Source: JAEUPI01 sp035499355
Lineage (GTDB): Bacteria; Pseudomonadota; Gammaproteobacteria; Burkholderiales; Burkholderiaceae_C
Length of the DNA stretch: 51,491 bases
Direction of reading: 5' to 3'
NCBI GenBank assembly: GCA_035499355.1
Contig: DATJYZ010000041.1
Span: forward strand, 1 to 51,491
In this document: positions 1-8,103 of the stretch, piece by piece
Layout of the letters: each line of letters starts with the position of its first letter
Position numbering within the stretch: position 1 is the first letter of the stretch
Notes under the pieces: generated by a model
Database searches by the model: none
Told to the model about the DNA's origin: nothing
What the model saw: the letters and a program-made list of their open reading frames with translations, nothing else
Translations under genes and position numbers: made by a program

Positions 1-147
1 TTCGTGCTGCAGGGCATGACCAAGCGCGAAATCGGCTGGATCGCCCGCGTCACGTTGCCCTTCTTCTTCCTGATGGTGGCCGCGGTCGGGGCAATCTACG
101 TGGTGCCCGAGATCGTGACGCTGTTGCCGGCACAGATGCGGGGCTGA
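1..147 (+). CDS. TRAP transporter large permease (DctM-like), C-terminal fragment
   Basis: The reading frame is open from the window edge and encodes the last 48 residues of a membrane protein. The fragment has a short basic stretch (MTKREIGWIARV), one hydrophobic helix (LPFFFLMVAAVGAIYVV) and a tail ending PEIVTLLPAQMRG. A final helix followed by PE-IVTWLP is typical of DctM, the 12-helix subunit of tripartite ATP-independent periplasmic transporters, which carry organic acids with Na+ or H+. The rest of the gene and its partners lie outside the window. The assignment rests on this short tail only. Confidence 0.6.
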   Translation, partial: FVLQGMTKREIGWIARVTLPFFFLMVAAVGAIYVVPEIVTLLPAQMRG

Positions 148-172
148 AGCGGCAGCGCAGTGGACCCTGGCC

Positions 173-322
173 TTACGGGCGACGGCACCTGAAGCACTCA
201 GCCACGAATCCGGCGCACGCGACCACGAGCGGCAGCGCGAGCAGAAACACGAACTCCGGCGGCGCGGCATTCCACCACGCCGTCCATTCCGACCAAGTCT
301 TCTCGAGCACAGGCGCCTCCAT
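173..322 (-). CDS. small single-pass membrane protein (49 aa), coupled to the antiporter gene
   Basis: This 49-residue frame starts with ATG at 322-320. The start shares one base with the TGA stop of the antiporter gene (TGATG overlap), which indicates translational coupling. The protein has an acidic/tryptophan-rich N-terminus (EKTWSEWTAWW), one hydrophobic helix at about residues 24-43 (FVFLLALPLVVACAGFVAE) and a basic C-terminus (RCRRP), so the tail probably faces the cytoplasm. I recognise no family. Its position suggests an accessory subunit of the antiporter, but that is inference from overlap alone. Confidence 0.5.
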   Translation of the reverse strand: MEAPVLEKTWSEWTAWWNAAPPEFVFLLALPLVVACAGFVAECFRCRRP

Positions 323-1575
323 CACAACAGTCGAAACGCCAAGATGGCGACCAGAGTTGCCGGCATGGCGGCGATGAAGAGACCGAGCGGGTTGATCGCT
401 TCGTCTTCGAAGTGGCCCCGCAGGATGGCGAACCCTGCCGGATTGGGTGCATTGGCAATGACCGTAAGGCCACCACCGGTCACGGCGCCGGCGACCAGCG
501 CGACCTTGAACTCGTCGCTCAGGCCGTCCACCAGCGAGCCCAGATAGGTCAACGCCGCGTTGTCGGTGACCGCCGTGAGTGCAGTGGCTCCGAAGTACAC
601 CGTGTTGGCGTCCATCGAGCGCAGCAATGGCTCCAGCCACCAGCGCTGCTGACCGCCCAGCACGACCAGCCCTGCCAGGAAGAACGCCACCAGCAGCCCC
701 TCGCGCAGGATGAGTCGCTCCTGGTACCCCGGGTACGCGGTGGCGAAACCCATGAAGAAGAGAAACAGACCGAGGAACACCGGCGGGTGATGGCTGAATG
801 CGACGACGCCGCCGAGGAACAGCAGATGCAGCACGCAGACCCAGAACGGCAGCGCCGTGCCCTCTGGCTCGTTCGCGCGCGACAGCCCTGCCAGCTCTCG
901 GCGAAACACGAAGGCCGTACCGAGCGCATTGACGGCGACCGCGGCAGCCGACCGCCATCCGAAGTGAGTCAGCATGTGCCACGTGTCCCAGTTCCACTTC
1001 GACGCCACCATCAGCACCGGTGGTGCCGCAAACGGCGTCAGCGTCCCACCGATGGACACGTTCACGAAGAGCACACCCAGCGTCGCGTACTTCAGCCTTT
1101 GCGACAGGCCGCTGACGCTGAAGATGCGCTCGCGCAGCATCATGGCCGCCAGCGTCATCGCGGCGGGCTCGGTGATGAGAGAGCCCAGCAACGGCACGAA
1201 GGCCAAGGCCACGACGTAGAACGCCATGCCGCCGCCGAGCGGCACGTATCGGGCGAGCCTGTTGACGCCCGAGCGCGCCATCTGGAGCACCGCGCGGCTG
1301 CCGGCCACCACCATGATCGCGAACACGAACATGGGCTCCGTGAAGTCACGCGAGTCCAGGTACTCCGTCGCAGGCAGACGGCCCTGCAGCGCCATCATCG
1401 CGACGATGAGCACCATGGCCCAGAAACCAAACACGACCTCGACTTCGCCGAGCAGGTGCCAGATGCCTGCGTGGTCGGGGCGGCGGTGCGCCATCCGCTC
1501 GAAGAACTTGGTCGAGAACGTGTGCGTCAGCGCGACCAAGAACAGGCCGGCACCCACCAGCTCGATGGTGGTCAT
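322..1575 (-). CDS. putative Na+/H+ antiporter (Na_H_antiport_2 / DUF1504 type)
   Basis: A 417-residue inner-membrane protein with about 10-12 hydrophobic helices. The order and content match the putative Na+/H+ antiporter family (Pfam Na_H_antiport_2) of the ion transporter superfamily, recalled from memory. Notable stretches are the conserved FTEPMFVFAIMVVAG near residue 80, a repeated TLTPFAAPPVLM re-entrant-like element in the first half, and its counterpart TDNAALTYLGSL in the second half. Family length is about 420 residues, so it appears complete. Its ATG overlaps the stop of the upstream 104-residue membrane protein (ATGA), and its stop overlaps the start of the 49-residue protein. 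The three are therefore probably one coupled operon. Ion specificity cannot be read from the sequence. Confidence 0.8.
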   Translation of the reverse strand: MTTIELVGAGLFLVALTHTFSTKFFERMAHRRPDHAGIWHLLGEVEVVFGFWAMVLIVAMMALQGRLPATEYLDSRDFTEPMFVFAIMVVAGSRAVLQMARSGVNRLARYVPLGGGMAFYVVALAFVPLLGSLITEPAAMTLAAMMLRERIFSVSGLSQRLKYATLGVLFVNVSIGGTLTPFAAPPVLMVASKWNWDTWHMLTHFGWRSAAAVAVNALGTAFVFRRELAGLSRANEPEGTALPFWVCVLHLLFLGGVVAFSHHPPVFLGLFLFFMGFATAYPGYQERLILREGLLVAFFLAGLVVLGGQQRWWLEPLLRSMDANTVYFGATALTAVTDNAALTYLGSLVDGLSDEFKVALVAGAVTGGGLTVIANAPNPAGFAILRGHFEDEAINPLGLFIAAMPATLVAILAFRLL

Positions 1576-1886
1576 GACCGGCCCCTTCGTCGAAGCTGTT
1601 GCCGCAGGCCGCGACGCAGGCGGCGGAGGTGAAACGGTCCGAGGAATGCCGCCAGCAGCGACACCGCCACGACGAGGTTGGTGGCGGCCGCGCCGACCCG
1701 CGCCGACAAGCCCGTATCGACCAGGGTGTACCGCGTCAAGGCCGTGACGGCGACCAGCCCCGCCGCCATGCCGAGCAGTTCGAACAGGTCGAGAGCGGTA
1801 TCGCGGGCGGACGCGAGCGCGCCATCTTGCTCGGCCGCCGGGAACTGACGCACTTCAGGCAACAAGACCGGCCACAGCCGGTTCAT
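1572..1886 (-). CDS. small two-helix membrane protein (104 aa)
   Basis: Reading from ATG at 1886 gives 104 residues. The N-terminal region is cytoplasmic-looking (about residues 1-32) and is followed by helix 1 (LFELLGMAAGLVAVTALTRYTLV), a short loop, helix 2 (TNLVVAVSLLAAFLGPF) and a very basic tail (LRRLRRGLRQQLRRRGRS). I recognise no family. An in-frame TTG at 1940 would lengthen it. I prefer 1886 because a GTG-started 21-codon frame with a good ribosome site ends exactly on this ATG (ATGA). The stop overlaps the antiporter start by 4 bases. It may be an antiporter partner. Confidence 0.5.
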   Translation of the reverse strand: MNRLWPVLLPEVRQFPAAEQDGALASARDTALDLFELLGMAAGLVAVTALTRYTLVDTGLSARVGAAATNLVVAVSLLAAFLGPFHLRRLRRGLRQQLRRRGRS

Positions 1887-1948
1887 CGGTCCGCCGTGGC
1901 AATGCGCCACGGTCGATACGTCGGCAACTCGATCGCGCAATCGAACAC
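1883..1948 (-). CDS. possible 21-residue leader peptide with GTG start
   Basis: On the reverse strand the ribosome-binding sequence AAGGAG lies 7 bases before GTG (1948-1946). The frame runs 21 codons (MFDCAIELPTYRPWRIATADR) and its TGA overlaps the ATG of the 104-residue membrane protein (ATGA). It is the strongest ribosome site in this operon, while the membrane protein's own ATG has only a weak purine stretch. The likely role is to load ribosomes onto the operon. Whether the peptide itself matters is unknown. Conservation in relatives would be decisive. Confidence 0.35.
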   Translation of the reverse strand: MFDCAIELPTYRPWRIATADR

Positions 1949-2007
1949 GTCCTGTCTCCTTGCGGGGAGACTAGGGCTTCGTTCTCGCGGCGGAAATTCG
2001 CGCACCA

Positions 2008-2029
2008 CCGTACGGGCCTGCCCGTACGG
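2008..2029. promoter_or_regulatory. perfect 22-bp inverted repeat between regulator gene and antiporter operon
   Basis: The arms are CCGTACGGGC (2008-2017) and GCCCGTACGG (2020-2029), separated by CT. It lies 12 bases past the end of the response regulator gene and 60 bases upstream of the GTG leader of the antiporter operon, both on the reverse strand. There is no T-run on either side, so an operator for the antiporter operon is as likely as a terminator for the regulator. A natural candidate binder is the adjacent FixJ-type regulator. Confidence 0.45.
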
Positions 2030-2040
2030 ATCACCGAAGA

Positions 2041-2643
2041 CTAGCTGCGCTCCTTGTCGACGAGGCGGACGAGGTCCACCAGGTTCTTCACGCCGAGCTT
2101 GTCCATCACGCGCGCCTTGTGGACCTCCACGGTGCGCGGGCTGATGCCGAGGTCTGCGGCAATGCGGCGGTTGTGCAGGCCCTTCATCATCAGCGCCATC
2201 ACCTCGCGCTCGCGCGCGGACAGCACGGTCAGGGGCCGCGGCCTCGGTGACGCATCGTGGGCGGCGTTCACGCTGCGCAGGCCGGCCAGCGCGCGTTCGA
2301 TGGCGGCCAGAAACTGCTCACCGTCGAAGGGCTTCTCGAAGAAATCGACCGCGTCGGCAAGAAACGCCTGGCGCGCGGCGGCGACATCACCGTGGGCGGT
2401 GACGACGATCACGGCCAGAGTCGGGCCGCTTTCGGCGAGGCGGCGTTGCAGTTCCAGGCCGGACATGCCGGGCATTCGGATGTCCAGCACGAGGCAGCCG
2501 CGCCAGTCCGGTGCGACGGCACCCAGAAAGTCCTCCGCGCTCGCGAACGTCGCCGTGGGATGACCACGCAGGCTGAGCAGGAGCGACAGCGAATCACGCA
2601 CCGAGGCATCGTCGTCCACGACGAAGACGGTTTCACGATGCAT
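2041..2643 (-). CDS. two-component response regulator, FixJ/NarL type (LuxR-type HTH)
   Basis: A 200-residue cytoplasmic transcription regulator. The receiver domain occupies residues 5-120: acidic pocket DDD near residue 10-12, phospho-acceptor Asp54 in CLVLDIRMPG, Thr in VVTAHGD, and Lys in FFEKPFDG. The LuxR-type HTH is at about 138-195 (LSAREREVMALM, ISPRTVEVHKARVMDKL). Length and order match FixJ/DctR/TodT-type regulators. Its start overlaps the end of the MASE1 kinase gene by 11 bases, so the two form a cognate pair. Targets may include the antiporter operon just downstream, given the palindrome between them, or the TRAP genes at the window edge. This is inference from position. Confidence 0.85.
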   Translation of the reverse strand: MHRETVFVVDDDASVRDSLSLLLSLRGHPTATFASAEDFLGAVAPDWRGCLVLDIRMPGMSGLELQRRLAESGPTLAVIVVTAHGDVAAARQAFLADAVDFFEKPFDGEQFLAAIERALAGLRSVNAAHDASPRPRPLTVLSAREREVMALMMKGLHNRRIAADLGISPRTVEVHKARVMDKLGVKNLVDLVRLVDKERS

Positions 2644-4264
2644 GACGTCTGTCCCTGGCCTCCGCGGACTCGCTCAGGGGAAGCGTAAAGCAGAAACGTC
2701 CTCCCGAGCCGGCGTCGGCCCAGAGCTCGCCGCCGTGTGCCTCGACGATGGCCCGACAGATGCTCAGGCCGACGCCCATCCCGCCGGGCTTGGCCGAGGG
2801 ACCAGGCTCGAACAGCGACGACAGGCGCGCGGCCGCCACGCCGGGGCCGTTGTCGCGCACTTCGATCACGACGCAGTCCTTGACACGCCTCGCGCTGACG
2901 CCGACCCGGCCGGCCGCGCTCGCGCTCGACGCCGCGTCGATGGCATTGGCCAGCAGGTTGCGAACGACGACCGCGACCTGCACCGAATCCATGAACACCG
3001 CGGGCAGGCGCTCCTGGGTCTCGCATTCGACGACGACGCCGAGCGCATGGGCCCGGCGCCGACTGGCCTGGACGGCCTCCTGCAGCAACGCCGGCACGGC
3101 CCCGGTCGTCAGCTGTGTGCTCCCAGAACGAAAGAAGTCGCGCAGTCGCGCGACCACTTCACCGGCACGCAGCGCGTCGTCCGCCATCTTGCTCGAGACC
3201 TCGGTCAGCTGCCGCAGTCGCTGCTCGTCGGGGATGTCCGTGGACGACAGCAGCAATCTGGACGCGTGCGCATAGCTGTTCAAGGCGGTCAGTGGCTGGC
3301 TCAACTCGTGAGCCAGCGCGGCAGCCATCTGGCTGGCCGCCGCCAACCTCAGGCTCTGCTTGAGTTCCGCGCCGGCGCGCTCGCGCTCGTCGACGACGAC
3401 GCCGAGCATCAACCCCGTCATCGTGACCGCCGCCATCAACACCTGCAGTTCGAACACGGTCAGGTCGGTGTTGGTCGCCGACTGGACGGCCACGATGAGG
3501 CCGACCTGCGTTGCCCCGGCACACAGCACCGCCCCCGCCAACCCCAGCTTGGCCGAGGCCCAGACCACCGGCACGAACAGCAGGTAGAAGAACTTGAAGT
3601 GGTCGCTGTCTTCGCGCCGAAAGACAAAGGCCAGCAAGGCCACCACCAGCGCGGCGATCAGCCACGCATGGCGGTCGCGCAGCGCCGCGAGCAGCGTCGC
3701 GCGCCGAGTCGGCTCCATGAGCATGAGCAGCAGCGGCAGCAGCACGACCATGCCGACGGCATCGCCGACCCAGTAGCGCGCGATGGCCTCGAACAGGCCA
3801 GCGCCGGGGCCGATACCGGCCACGGCGAGCGTAGAGACATACACCGTGCCGCTCGAGAGCGCACCGGCAACGACAATGGCGGTGAACCACAGCAGGTCGC
3901 GGCGCGTGGACAAGGCCAGTCGGCGATCGAGCTTGACCTGCAACGCCCTGGCGATCGCGGCATACGACAGGGCCAGCGCCGCGGTGGCCGCGCCCATCAC
4001 GAACCAGTCGTGCGGAATGCCTCGCACCGCGAGTTCCGCCGTGATGAGGCTGACCCAGACCAGCCAGAGCCAGCGTGGATTCCTGAGCAGCAACGCCACC
4101 GCCAGCGCCGGCTGCGGATTCCAGGGCGTGATGTTCATCCCCTGGAAGGGCCGGATGTAGCTCACCCAATCCAGCAGCAGGAATGCCGCGACGTACACCA
4201 GCGCCACGCCCCACGCAGGTCGGTCATAGGCTGCTGTCGTGCGCGATAGCTCGACCACGGACAT
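2633..4264 (-). CDS. MASE1-domain sensor histidine kinase
   Basis: From ATG 4264 the protein has 543 residues. The N-terminal half (about 15-290) is a MASE1 integral membrane sensor with around eight helices, including the motif MNITPWNPQPALAVALL. It is followed by a dimerisation/phospho-acceptor helix with His319 (ALAHELSQPLTALNSY) and a HATPase domain (NLLANAIDA, DNGPGVAAARLSSLFEP, GGMGVGLSICRAIVEAHGG). The ligand of MASE1 sensors is generally unknown. The frame extends upstream of 4264 without a plausible start context, so MSVVELSRTTAAY is chosen. It is co-transcribed and overlapping with the FixJ-type regulator. Confidence 0.85.
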   Translation of the reverse strand: MSVVELSRTTAAYDRPAWGVALVYVAAFLLLDWVSYIRPFQGMNITPWNPQPALAVALLLRNPRWLWLVWVSLITAELAVRGIPHDWFVMGAATAALALSYAAIARALQVKLDRRLALSTRRDLLWFTAIVVAGALSSGTVYVSTLAVAGIGPGAGLFEAIARYWVGDAVGMVVLLPLLLMLMEPTRRATLLAALRDRHAWLIAALVVALLAFVFRREDSDHFKFFYLLFVPVVWASAKLGLAGAVLCAGATQVGLIVAVQSATNTDLTVFELQVLMAAVTMTGLMLGVVVDERERAGAELKQSLRLAAASQMAAALAHELSQPLTALNSYAHASRLLLSSTDIPDEQRLRQLTEVSSKMADDALRAGEVVARLRDFFRSGSTQLTTGAVPALLQEAVQASRRRAHALGVVVECETQERLPAVFMDSVQVAVVVRNLLANAIDAASSASAAGRVGVSARRVKDCVVIEVRDNGPGVAAARLSSLFEPGPSAKPGGMGVGLSICRAIVEAHGGELWADAGSGGRFCFTLPLSESAEARDRRHAS

Positions 4265-4414
4265 GGCCTGGATTGTGGGCCGACGCCGATGCGAGCGGAG
4301 TTCCGGAATCAGGTTGCCCGTGGGCACCGGAGGCGCCGGCCGGTTCCGCCGGGCCAACAGCCCTTCGAATCGCCCGTTGTTCCCTCGACCGTCCAGGCTC
4401 GCCGCTGCATACAG

Positions 4415-4429
4415 TGGCAAGCGCTGGGC
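4415..4429 (+). promoter_or_regulatory. weak sigma-54-like promoter match upstream of the secretion ATPase
   Basis: TGGCAAGCGCTGGGC carries GG and GC separated by ten bases, the invariant spacing of -24/-12 promoters. The -12 element is GGGC instead of TTGC, so the match is partial. It lies 50 bases upstream of the ATPase ATG. Chance matches are common in GC-rich DNA. Confidence 0.2.
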
Positions 4430-4479
4430 TTGCGTCGAGCGGCCGACGCCGTCGGTTCGAACGGGCCCGAGGAAGGCGT

Positions 4480-6987
4480 ATGTCCAACCTGTCCAAGCCT
4501 CCGCTGGCGCTGATGCCGAAGGAGGACACACTGCATCCGGCCAACGTGTGGCCGGTGCCGCCGTTCGCGGCCTATGCGCCGGCGCGCGCCCTTGCGGGGC
4601 CGCACGAGTGCGTGGTCGAAGGGCCCAACAGCAAGGTGACCGCCGGCCGCCTGATGAGCATCGACTGGACGGCGGGTGTCGCGCAGGTGCAGGTGCCGCC
4701 GGCACGCGGCAGCCTGCCGCTGCGCTTCGCGCACTTTCGCCGCCTCACGCTGGCCAGGCCGCTGGCACCGATTGCCGCCACGCCGGGCGATCCGGCCGCG
4801 GCGTTGGTGTCGCACCGTCCGGCCGTGGAGTTGACCCTGCACTACAAGGGCGGCGAGGTCTTCAAGGGTCGCACGATCGGTCACGTCGAGCATCCCGCGG
4901 GGCTGTTCTTCTTCACGCCGGTGGGCGACGCCGGTCGCGTGCAGCGCCACTTCGTGCCGCAGGCCATGATCGACCACTTCGAGATCGGCGCGCGCATCGG
5001 TGAGCTGCTGGTCGAGCAGAAGGCCGCCACCGAAGCGCAGGTGGCTCACGCGCTCGACGAACAGCAGGCGATGCGCTCGCGCAAGCTCGGCGACATCCTG
5101 CTGACCCAACAGGTGGTGTCGCCCGACCAACTGCTCGAAGCCATCGAGCAGCAGGCCAAGATGCCGATGGTGCGCATCGGCGAGGCGCTGCTGGCGCTCG
5201 GCTTCGTCACCGAGGCGCAGCTGCAAGGCGCGCTCGAGCAGCAAAAGAGGGACCGCAACGTCCCGCTGGGCGAACTGCTGGTGCGCGAAGGCACGGTGTC
5301 GCGCGAAGACCTGCAGACCGCGCTGGCGCGCAAGATGGGCTACCCGATCGTCGATGTCGACGCCTTCCCGGTGGCGCCCGAGGCGGTGCAGCGCCTGCCG
5401 CTGGGCACCGCGCGCAGGCTCAACGCGCTGCCGCTGCTGATGCGCGGCGAGCGCCTGGTGGTGGCGTTGGAAGACCCGTCGTCGCCCAAGCTGATCGACG
5501 AGATCGAGTTCGCGGCACAGGCCAAGATCGTCACCACGCTGGCGCGTGCCGGCACGCTGGCTGGCGCGATCGACCGCGTCTACCAGCGCCTGGGCTACGA
5601 CGTCTGGGGCGGGGCCGAAGCCGGCGATCCCGGCAAGGCCATCGAGTTCGAGGCCGACGATGCCAAGGGCCTGCTGGCCACGCTCGAGGAGCAGCAGCAC
5701 CAGGCCGTCGACGCCGGCGACGGCACCCAGGTCGAGCAGTCCGACAACTCGCTGGTGCGGCTGATCAACACCATGATCGTCGAGGCCCATCAGCAGGGCG
5801 TGTCCGACATCCACATCGAGACGCAGCCCGGACGCGACAAGCTGCGCGTGCGCTTCCGCAAGGATGGCGTGCTCAAGCCCTACATGGAGCTGCCGCACAC
5901 CTATCGCAACGCGGTGATCGCGCGCTTGAAGATCATGTGCGACCTCGACATCTCCGAGCGCCGCAAGCCGCAGGACGGCAAGATCAACTTCTCGCGCTTC
6001 ATGCCCGGCCACAAGCTGGAGCTGCGGCTGGTGACGATTCCCACCAGCAACGGTCTGGAAGACGCCGTGCTGCGGCTGCTCGCCACCGCGCGCGCGATTC
6101 CGCTCGATGCGATGGGCCTGAGCGAGCACAACCTCAAGCACCTCCGGCAGATCGTCGAGCGGCCGTACGGCATGGTGCTGTGCGTCGGCCCCACCGGCAG
6201 CGGCAAGACCACCACGCTGCACGCCGCGCTGGCGCACATCAACACGCCCGAGCGCAAGATCTGGACCGCCGAGGACCCGGTCGAGATCACGCAGCCGGGG
6301 CTGCGCCAGGTGCAGGTAAACCCGAAGATCGACTGGACCTTCGCCAAGGCGCTGCGCTCGTTCCTGCGCGCCGACCCCGACGTGGTGATGGTCGGTGAGA
6401 TCCGCGACGAAGAGACCGCGCACACCGCGATCGAGGCGTCGCTCACCGGCCACCTGGTGCTCAGTACGCTGCACACCAACAGCGCCCCCGAGACGGTGAC
6501 GCGCCTGCTCGACATGGGGATGGACCCGTTCAACTTCGCCGATTCGCTGCTCGGCGTGCTGGCGCAGCGGCTGGTGCGCAAGCTGTGTGTGCATTGCCGC
6601 AGCGCCCGCGCGGCCACCGAGGACGAAGAAGCCGAGTTGCTGGCCGACTGGATGAGCGCCTTCGGCGGCAATCCGCAGCAGCCCGAGGGCCCCGCGGTAC
6701 TCGCCGGATGGCGCGAACGCCACGGCCAGGGCGGCCGCCTGCAGGTCTACCGCTGCACCGGTTGCGAGCGCTGCGAGCAAAGCGGCTTCAAGGGCCGCCT
6801 CGGCCTGCACGAGCTGATGGTGGTCGACCGCCCCCTGCGCGCGCTGATCCAGACTCACGCGCGCGCCGAAGACCTGCAGCGCAGCGCGCTGGTGGCCGGC
6901 ATGCGCACGTTGCGCCAGGACGGCATCGACAAGGTGCTGGCCGGGCTGACGTCGATCGAGGAAGTGCGCGCCACCAGCAACGCCTGA
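4480..6987 (+). CDS. GspE/PilB-type ATPase of a type II secretion or type IV pilus system
   Basis: A cytoplasmic hexameric ATPase of 835 residues. ATG 4480 follows a strong GAGGAAGG site. Residues about 1-160 are a poorly recognised N-terminal region. About 165-300 holds four tandem helical MshEN-like repeats of the form IGELL-x-TEAQ-AL-EQQ. The GspEII domain begins near 420. Walker A GPTGSGKTTT is at about 570-579, the Asp box is near EDPVEITQPGLRQV, Walker B-like sequence is DPDVVMVGEIRDEETA, and the His box is LSTLHTNSAPETVTRLLDMG. The zinc-binding tetracysteine region is split (CVHC ... CTGCERC). At 835 residues it is longer than usual for GspE (500-600) because of the N-terminal repeats. 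No other secretion genes are adjacent, so it is an orphan ATPase whose machine lies elsewhere. Confidence 0.88.
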   Translation: MSNLSKPPLALMPKEDTLHPANVWPVPPFAAYAPARALAGPHECVVEGPNSKVTAGRLMSIDWTAGVAQVQVPPARGSLPLRFAHFRRLTLARPLAPIAATPGDPAAALVSHRPAVELTLHYKGGEVFKGRTIGHVEHPAGLFFFTPVGDAGRVQRHFVPQAMIDHFEIGARIGELLVEQKAATEAQVAHALDEQQAMRSRKLGDILLTQQVVSPDQLLEAIEQQAKMPMVRIGEALLALGFVTEAQLQGALEQQKRDRNVPLGELLVREGTVSREDLQTALARKMGYPIVDVDAFPVAPEAVQRLPLGTARRLNALPLLMRGERLVVALEDPSSPKLIDEIEFAAQAKIVTTLARAGTLAGAIDRVYQRLGYDVWGGAEAGDPGKAIEFEADDAKGLLATLEEQQHQAVDAGDGTQVEQSDNSLVRLINTMIVEAHQQGVSDIHIETQPGRDKLRVRFRKDGVLKPYMELPHTYRNAVIARLKIMCDLDISERRKPQDGKINFSRFMPGHKLELRLVTIPTSNGLEDAVLRLLATARAIPLDAMGLSEHNLKHLRQIVERPYGMVLCVGPTGSGKTTTLHAALAHINTPERKIWTAEDPVEITQPGLRQVQVNPKIDWTFAKALRSFLRADPDVVMVGEIRDEETAHTAIEASLTGHLVLSTLHTNSAPETVTRLLDMGMDPFNFADSLLGVLAQRLVRKLCVHCRSARAATEDEEAELLADWMSAFGGNPQQPEGPAVLAGWRERHGQGGRLQVYRCTGCERCEQSGFKGRLGLHELMVVDRPLRALIQTHARAEDLQRSALVAGMRTLRQDGIDKVLAGLTSIEEVRATSNA

Positions 6988-7031
6988 CCCACCCTCCAAG
7001 CTCGCGGCACGTGCGTCCCCCCGGGGGATCA

Positions 7032-7058
7032 GCCGGCTTGGGGCGGCCCGCAGCCGGC
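7032..7058. terminator. GC-rich hairpin between convergent genes
   Basis: GCCGGCT (7032-7038) and AGCCGGC (7052-7058) can form a 7-bp stem with a 13-base loop, between the converging ends of the secretion ATPase and the binding-protein gene. A second palindrome, CCCCCGGGGG, precedes it. There is no T-run, so intrinsic termination is unproven. Confidence 0.35.
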
Positions 7059-7069
7059 CGACGCAGCGC

Positions 7070-8008
7070 TCAGGGGTCGGCTGCGAGCTGGTGCATCGCC
7101 GGCGTGCGCGAGATGTCGGGCTCGGTCGGCCGCATCCAGCTCACGCCCTCGGCTTGCGCCCAGGCCGCGAGATCACCCTTGTCGAGCGCGCGCTCGATCA
7201 CGCGGCTGGCGGCACGCAGTGCCTCGGCGCCCTGCGGCGCCGCCACGAAGCCGAGGTTGACGCCGAGCGGCCGGCGGTACTCGGTGAGCACCAGCGGACC
7301 GTCGGGATGCTCCAGCTTCCACGCGTCGTACAGGCCGGCGGCCACCACGCCGGCGTCGAGCTTGTCGGCCATCATCAGATCGAACACCGTGTCGCCGCGC
7401 TGCGGCAACGACACCAGATCGCTGCGCAGCATGCCGTTGCGGTACATCACCAGCAGCGCGCTCGACAGCGTGCCCGCGACGTTGCCGATGCGCAGGCCTT
7501 TCAGGTCCGACAGCCGTTCGACCTTGCGCGCCTTGTCGCGCCGCAACACCGCCACCAGCGCCATGCCCTGGTAGGGCCGGCTCGACGACAGCGGCTGCAA
7601 CGGGATGAACGGCCGCTCGCGGAAACGCTTGGCGCCGGGGTAGTCCGGCGTGCGCGCCGGTGTCCCGGGCACGACGCCGATGTCTTCGCGCAACAGCGGA
7701 AAGCCGCTGGCCAGTTCGCAGACGTTCGACGACAACAGCGCATTGACCTCGCGCGCGAGCGTGCTCTCCTTCTCGTACTCGGTCTCGAACGGCACGATCT
7801 TCAACGGCCGCCCGAGCTCGTCGGCGATCGCCTGCGCAATGCGCACGTCGAAGCCGTGCGCCTCGCGCTTGCGCATGTACGACAGCGGCTCGTTGTCGTC
7901 GGCGATGCAGACGGTCAGCGGCAGACTCTGGGCCATTGCACTGCAGGCAACGGCGAGCGACAGCAAGGCCAACGCACGACGCAAACCTGCGCCGCTGCAG
8001 CGGCGCAT
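7070..8008 (-). CDS. quinoprotein-associated periplasmic binding protein (MoxJ-like)
   Basis: From ATG 8008 the protein has 312 residues and a clear signal peptide (MRRCSGAGLRRALALLSLAVACSAMAQ). The mature part is a family 3-type extracellular solute-binding fold: CIADDNEPLSYMR, GFDVRIAQAIADELGRPLKIVPF, LKGLRIGNVAGT and DTVFDLMMADKLDAGV. The match is to the group found next to PQQ-dependent dehydrogenases (MoxJ and the PQQ-associated ABC periplasmic families), recalled from memory. An in-frame GTG at 8107 overlaps the upstream cytochrome stop. It would translate the repeat at 8051-8099 as protein, so it is rejected. MoxJ proteins are thought to assist assembly of methanol dehydrogenase rather than transport, and a similar role for the enzyme encoded upstream is likely. 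Confidence 0.75.
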   Translation of the reverse strand: MRRCSGAGLRRALALLSLAVACSAMAQSLPLTVCIADDNEPLSYMRKREAHGFDVRIAQAIADELGRPLKIVPFETEYEKESTLAREVNALLSSNVCELASGFPLLREDIGVVPGTPARTPDYPGAKRFRERPFIPLQPLSSSRPYQGMALVAVLRRDKARKVERLSDLKGLRIGNVAGTLSSALLVMYRNGMLRSDLVSLPQRGDTVFDLMMADKLDAGVVAAGLYDAWKLEHPDGPLVLTEYRRPLGVNLGFVAAPQGAEALRAASRVIERALDKGDLAAWAQAEGVSWMRPTEPDISRTPAMHQLAADP

Positions 8009-8050
8009 CCGCAGGTGGACGCCGTGGATCCGGCTCCGCCGGTCCACTGA

Positions 8051-8099
8051 CGTCGCCCCCTGGAGGGGGAGGCGACCGGCAGGCCGCATCGGGGGTGGG
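8051..8099 (-). repeat. interspersed GC-rich repeat, copy 1 (reverse orientation)
   Basis: On the reverse strand this reads CCCACCCCCGATGCGGCC, a variable centre, then CGCCTCCCCCTCCAGGGGGC. It matches the copy at 19967-20013 at most positions. It begins about 5 bases after the cytochrome c stop codon. It can pair internally (CCCCCT with AGGGGG) and looks like a dispersed intergenic element of the REP kind that may act as a terminator or mRNA stabiliser. Confidence 0.55.
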
Positions 8100-8103
8100 A
8101 CTA

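Noticed and set aside
4309..6999. An 896-codon - strand frame antisense to the secretion ATPase
   Set aside because: Composition is that of a codon shadow; the + strand frame holds all Walker and zinc motifs.
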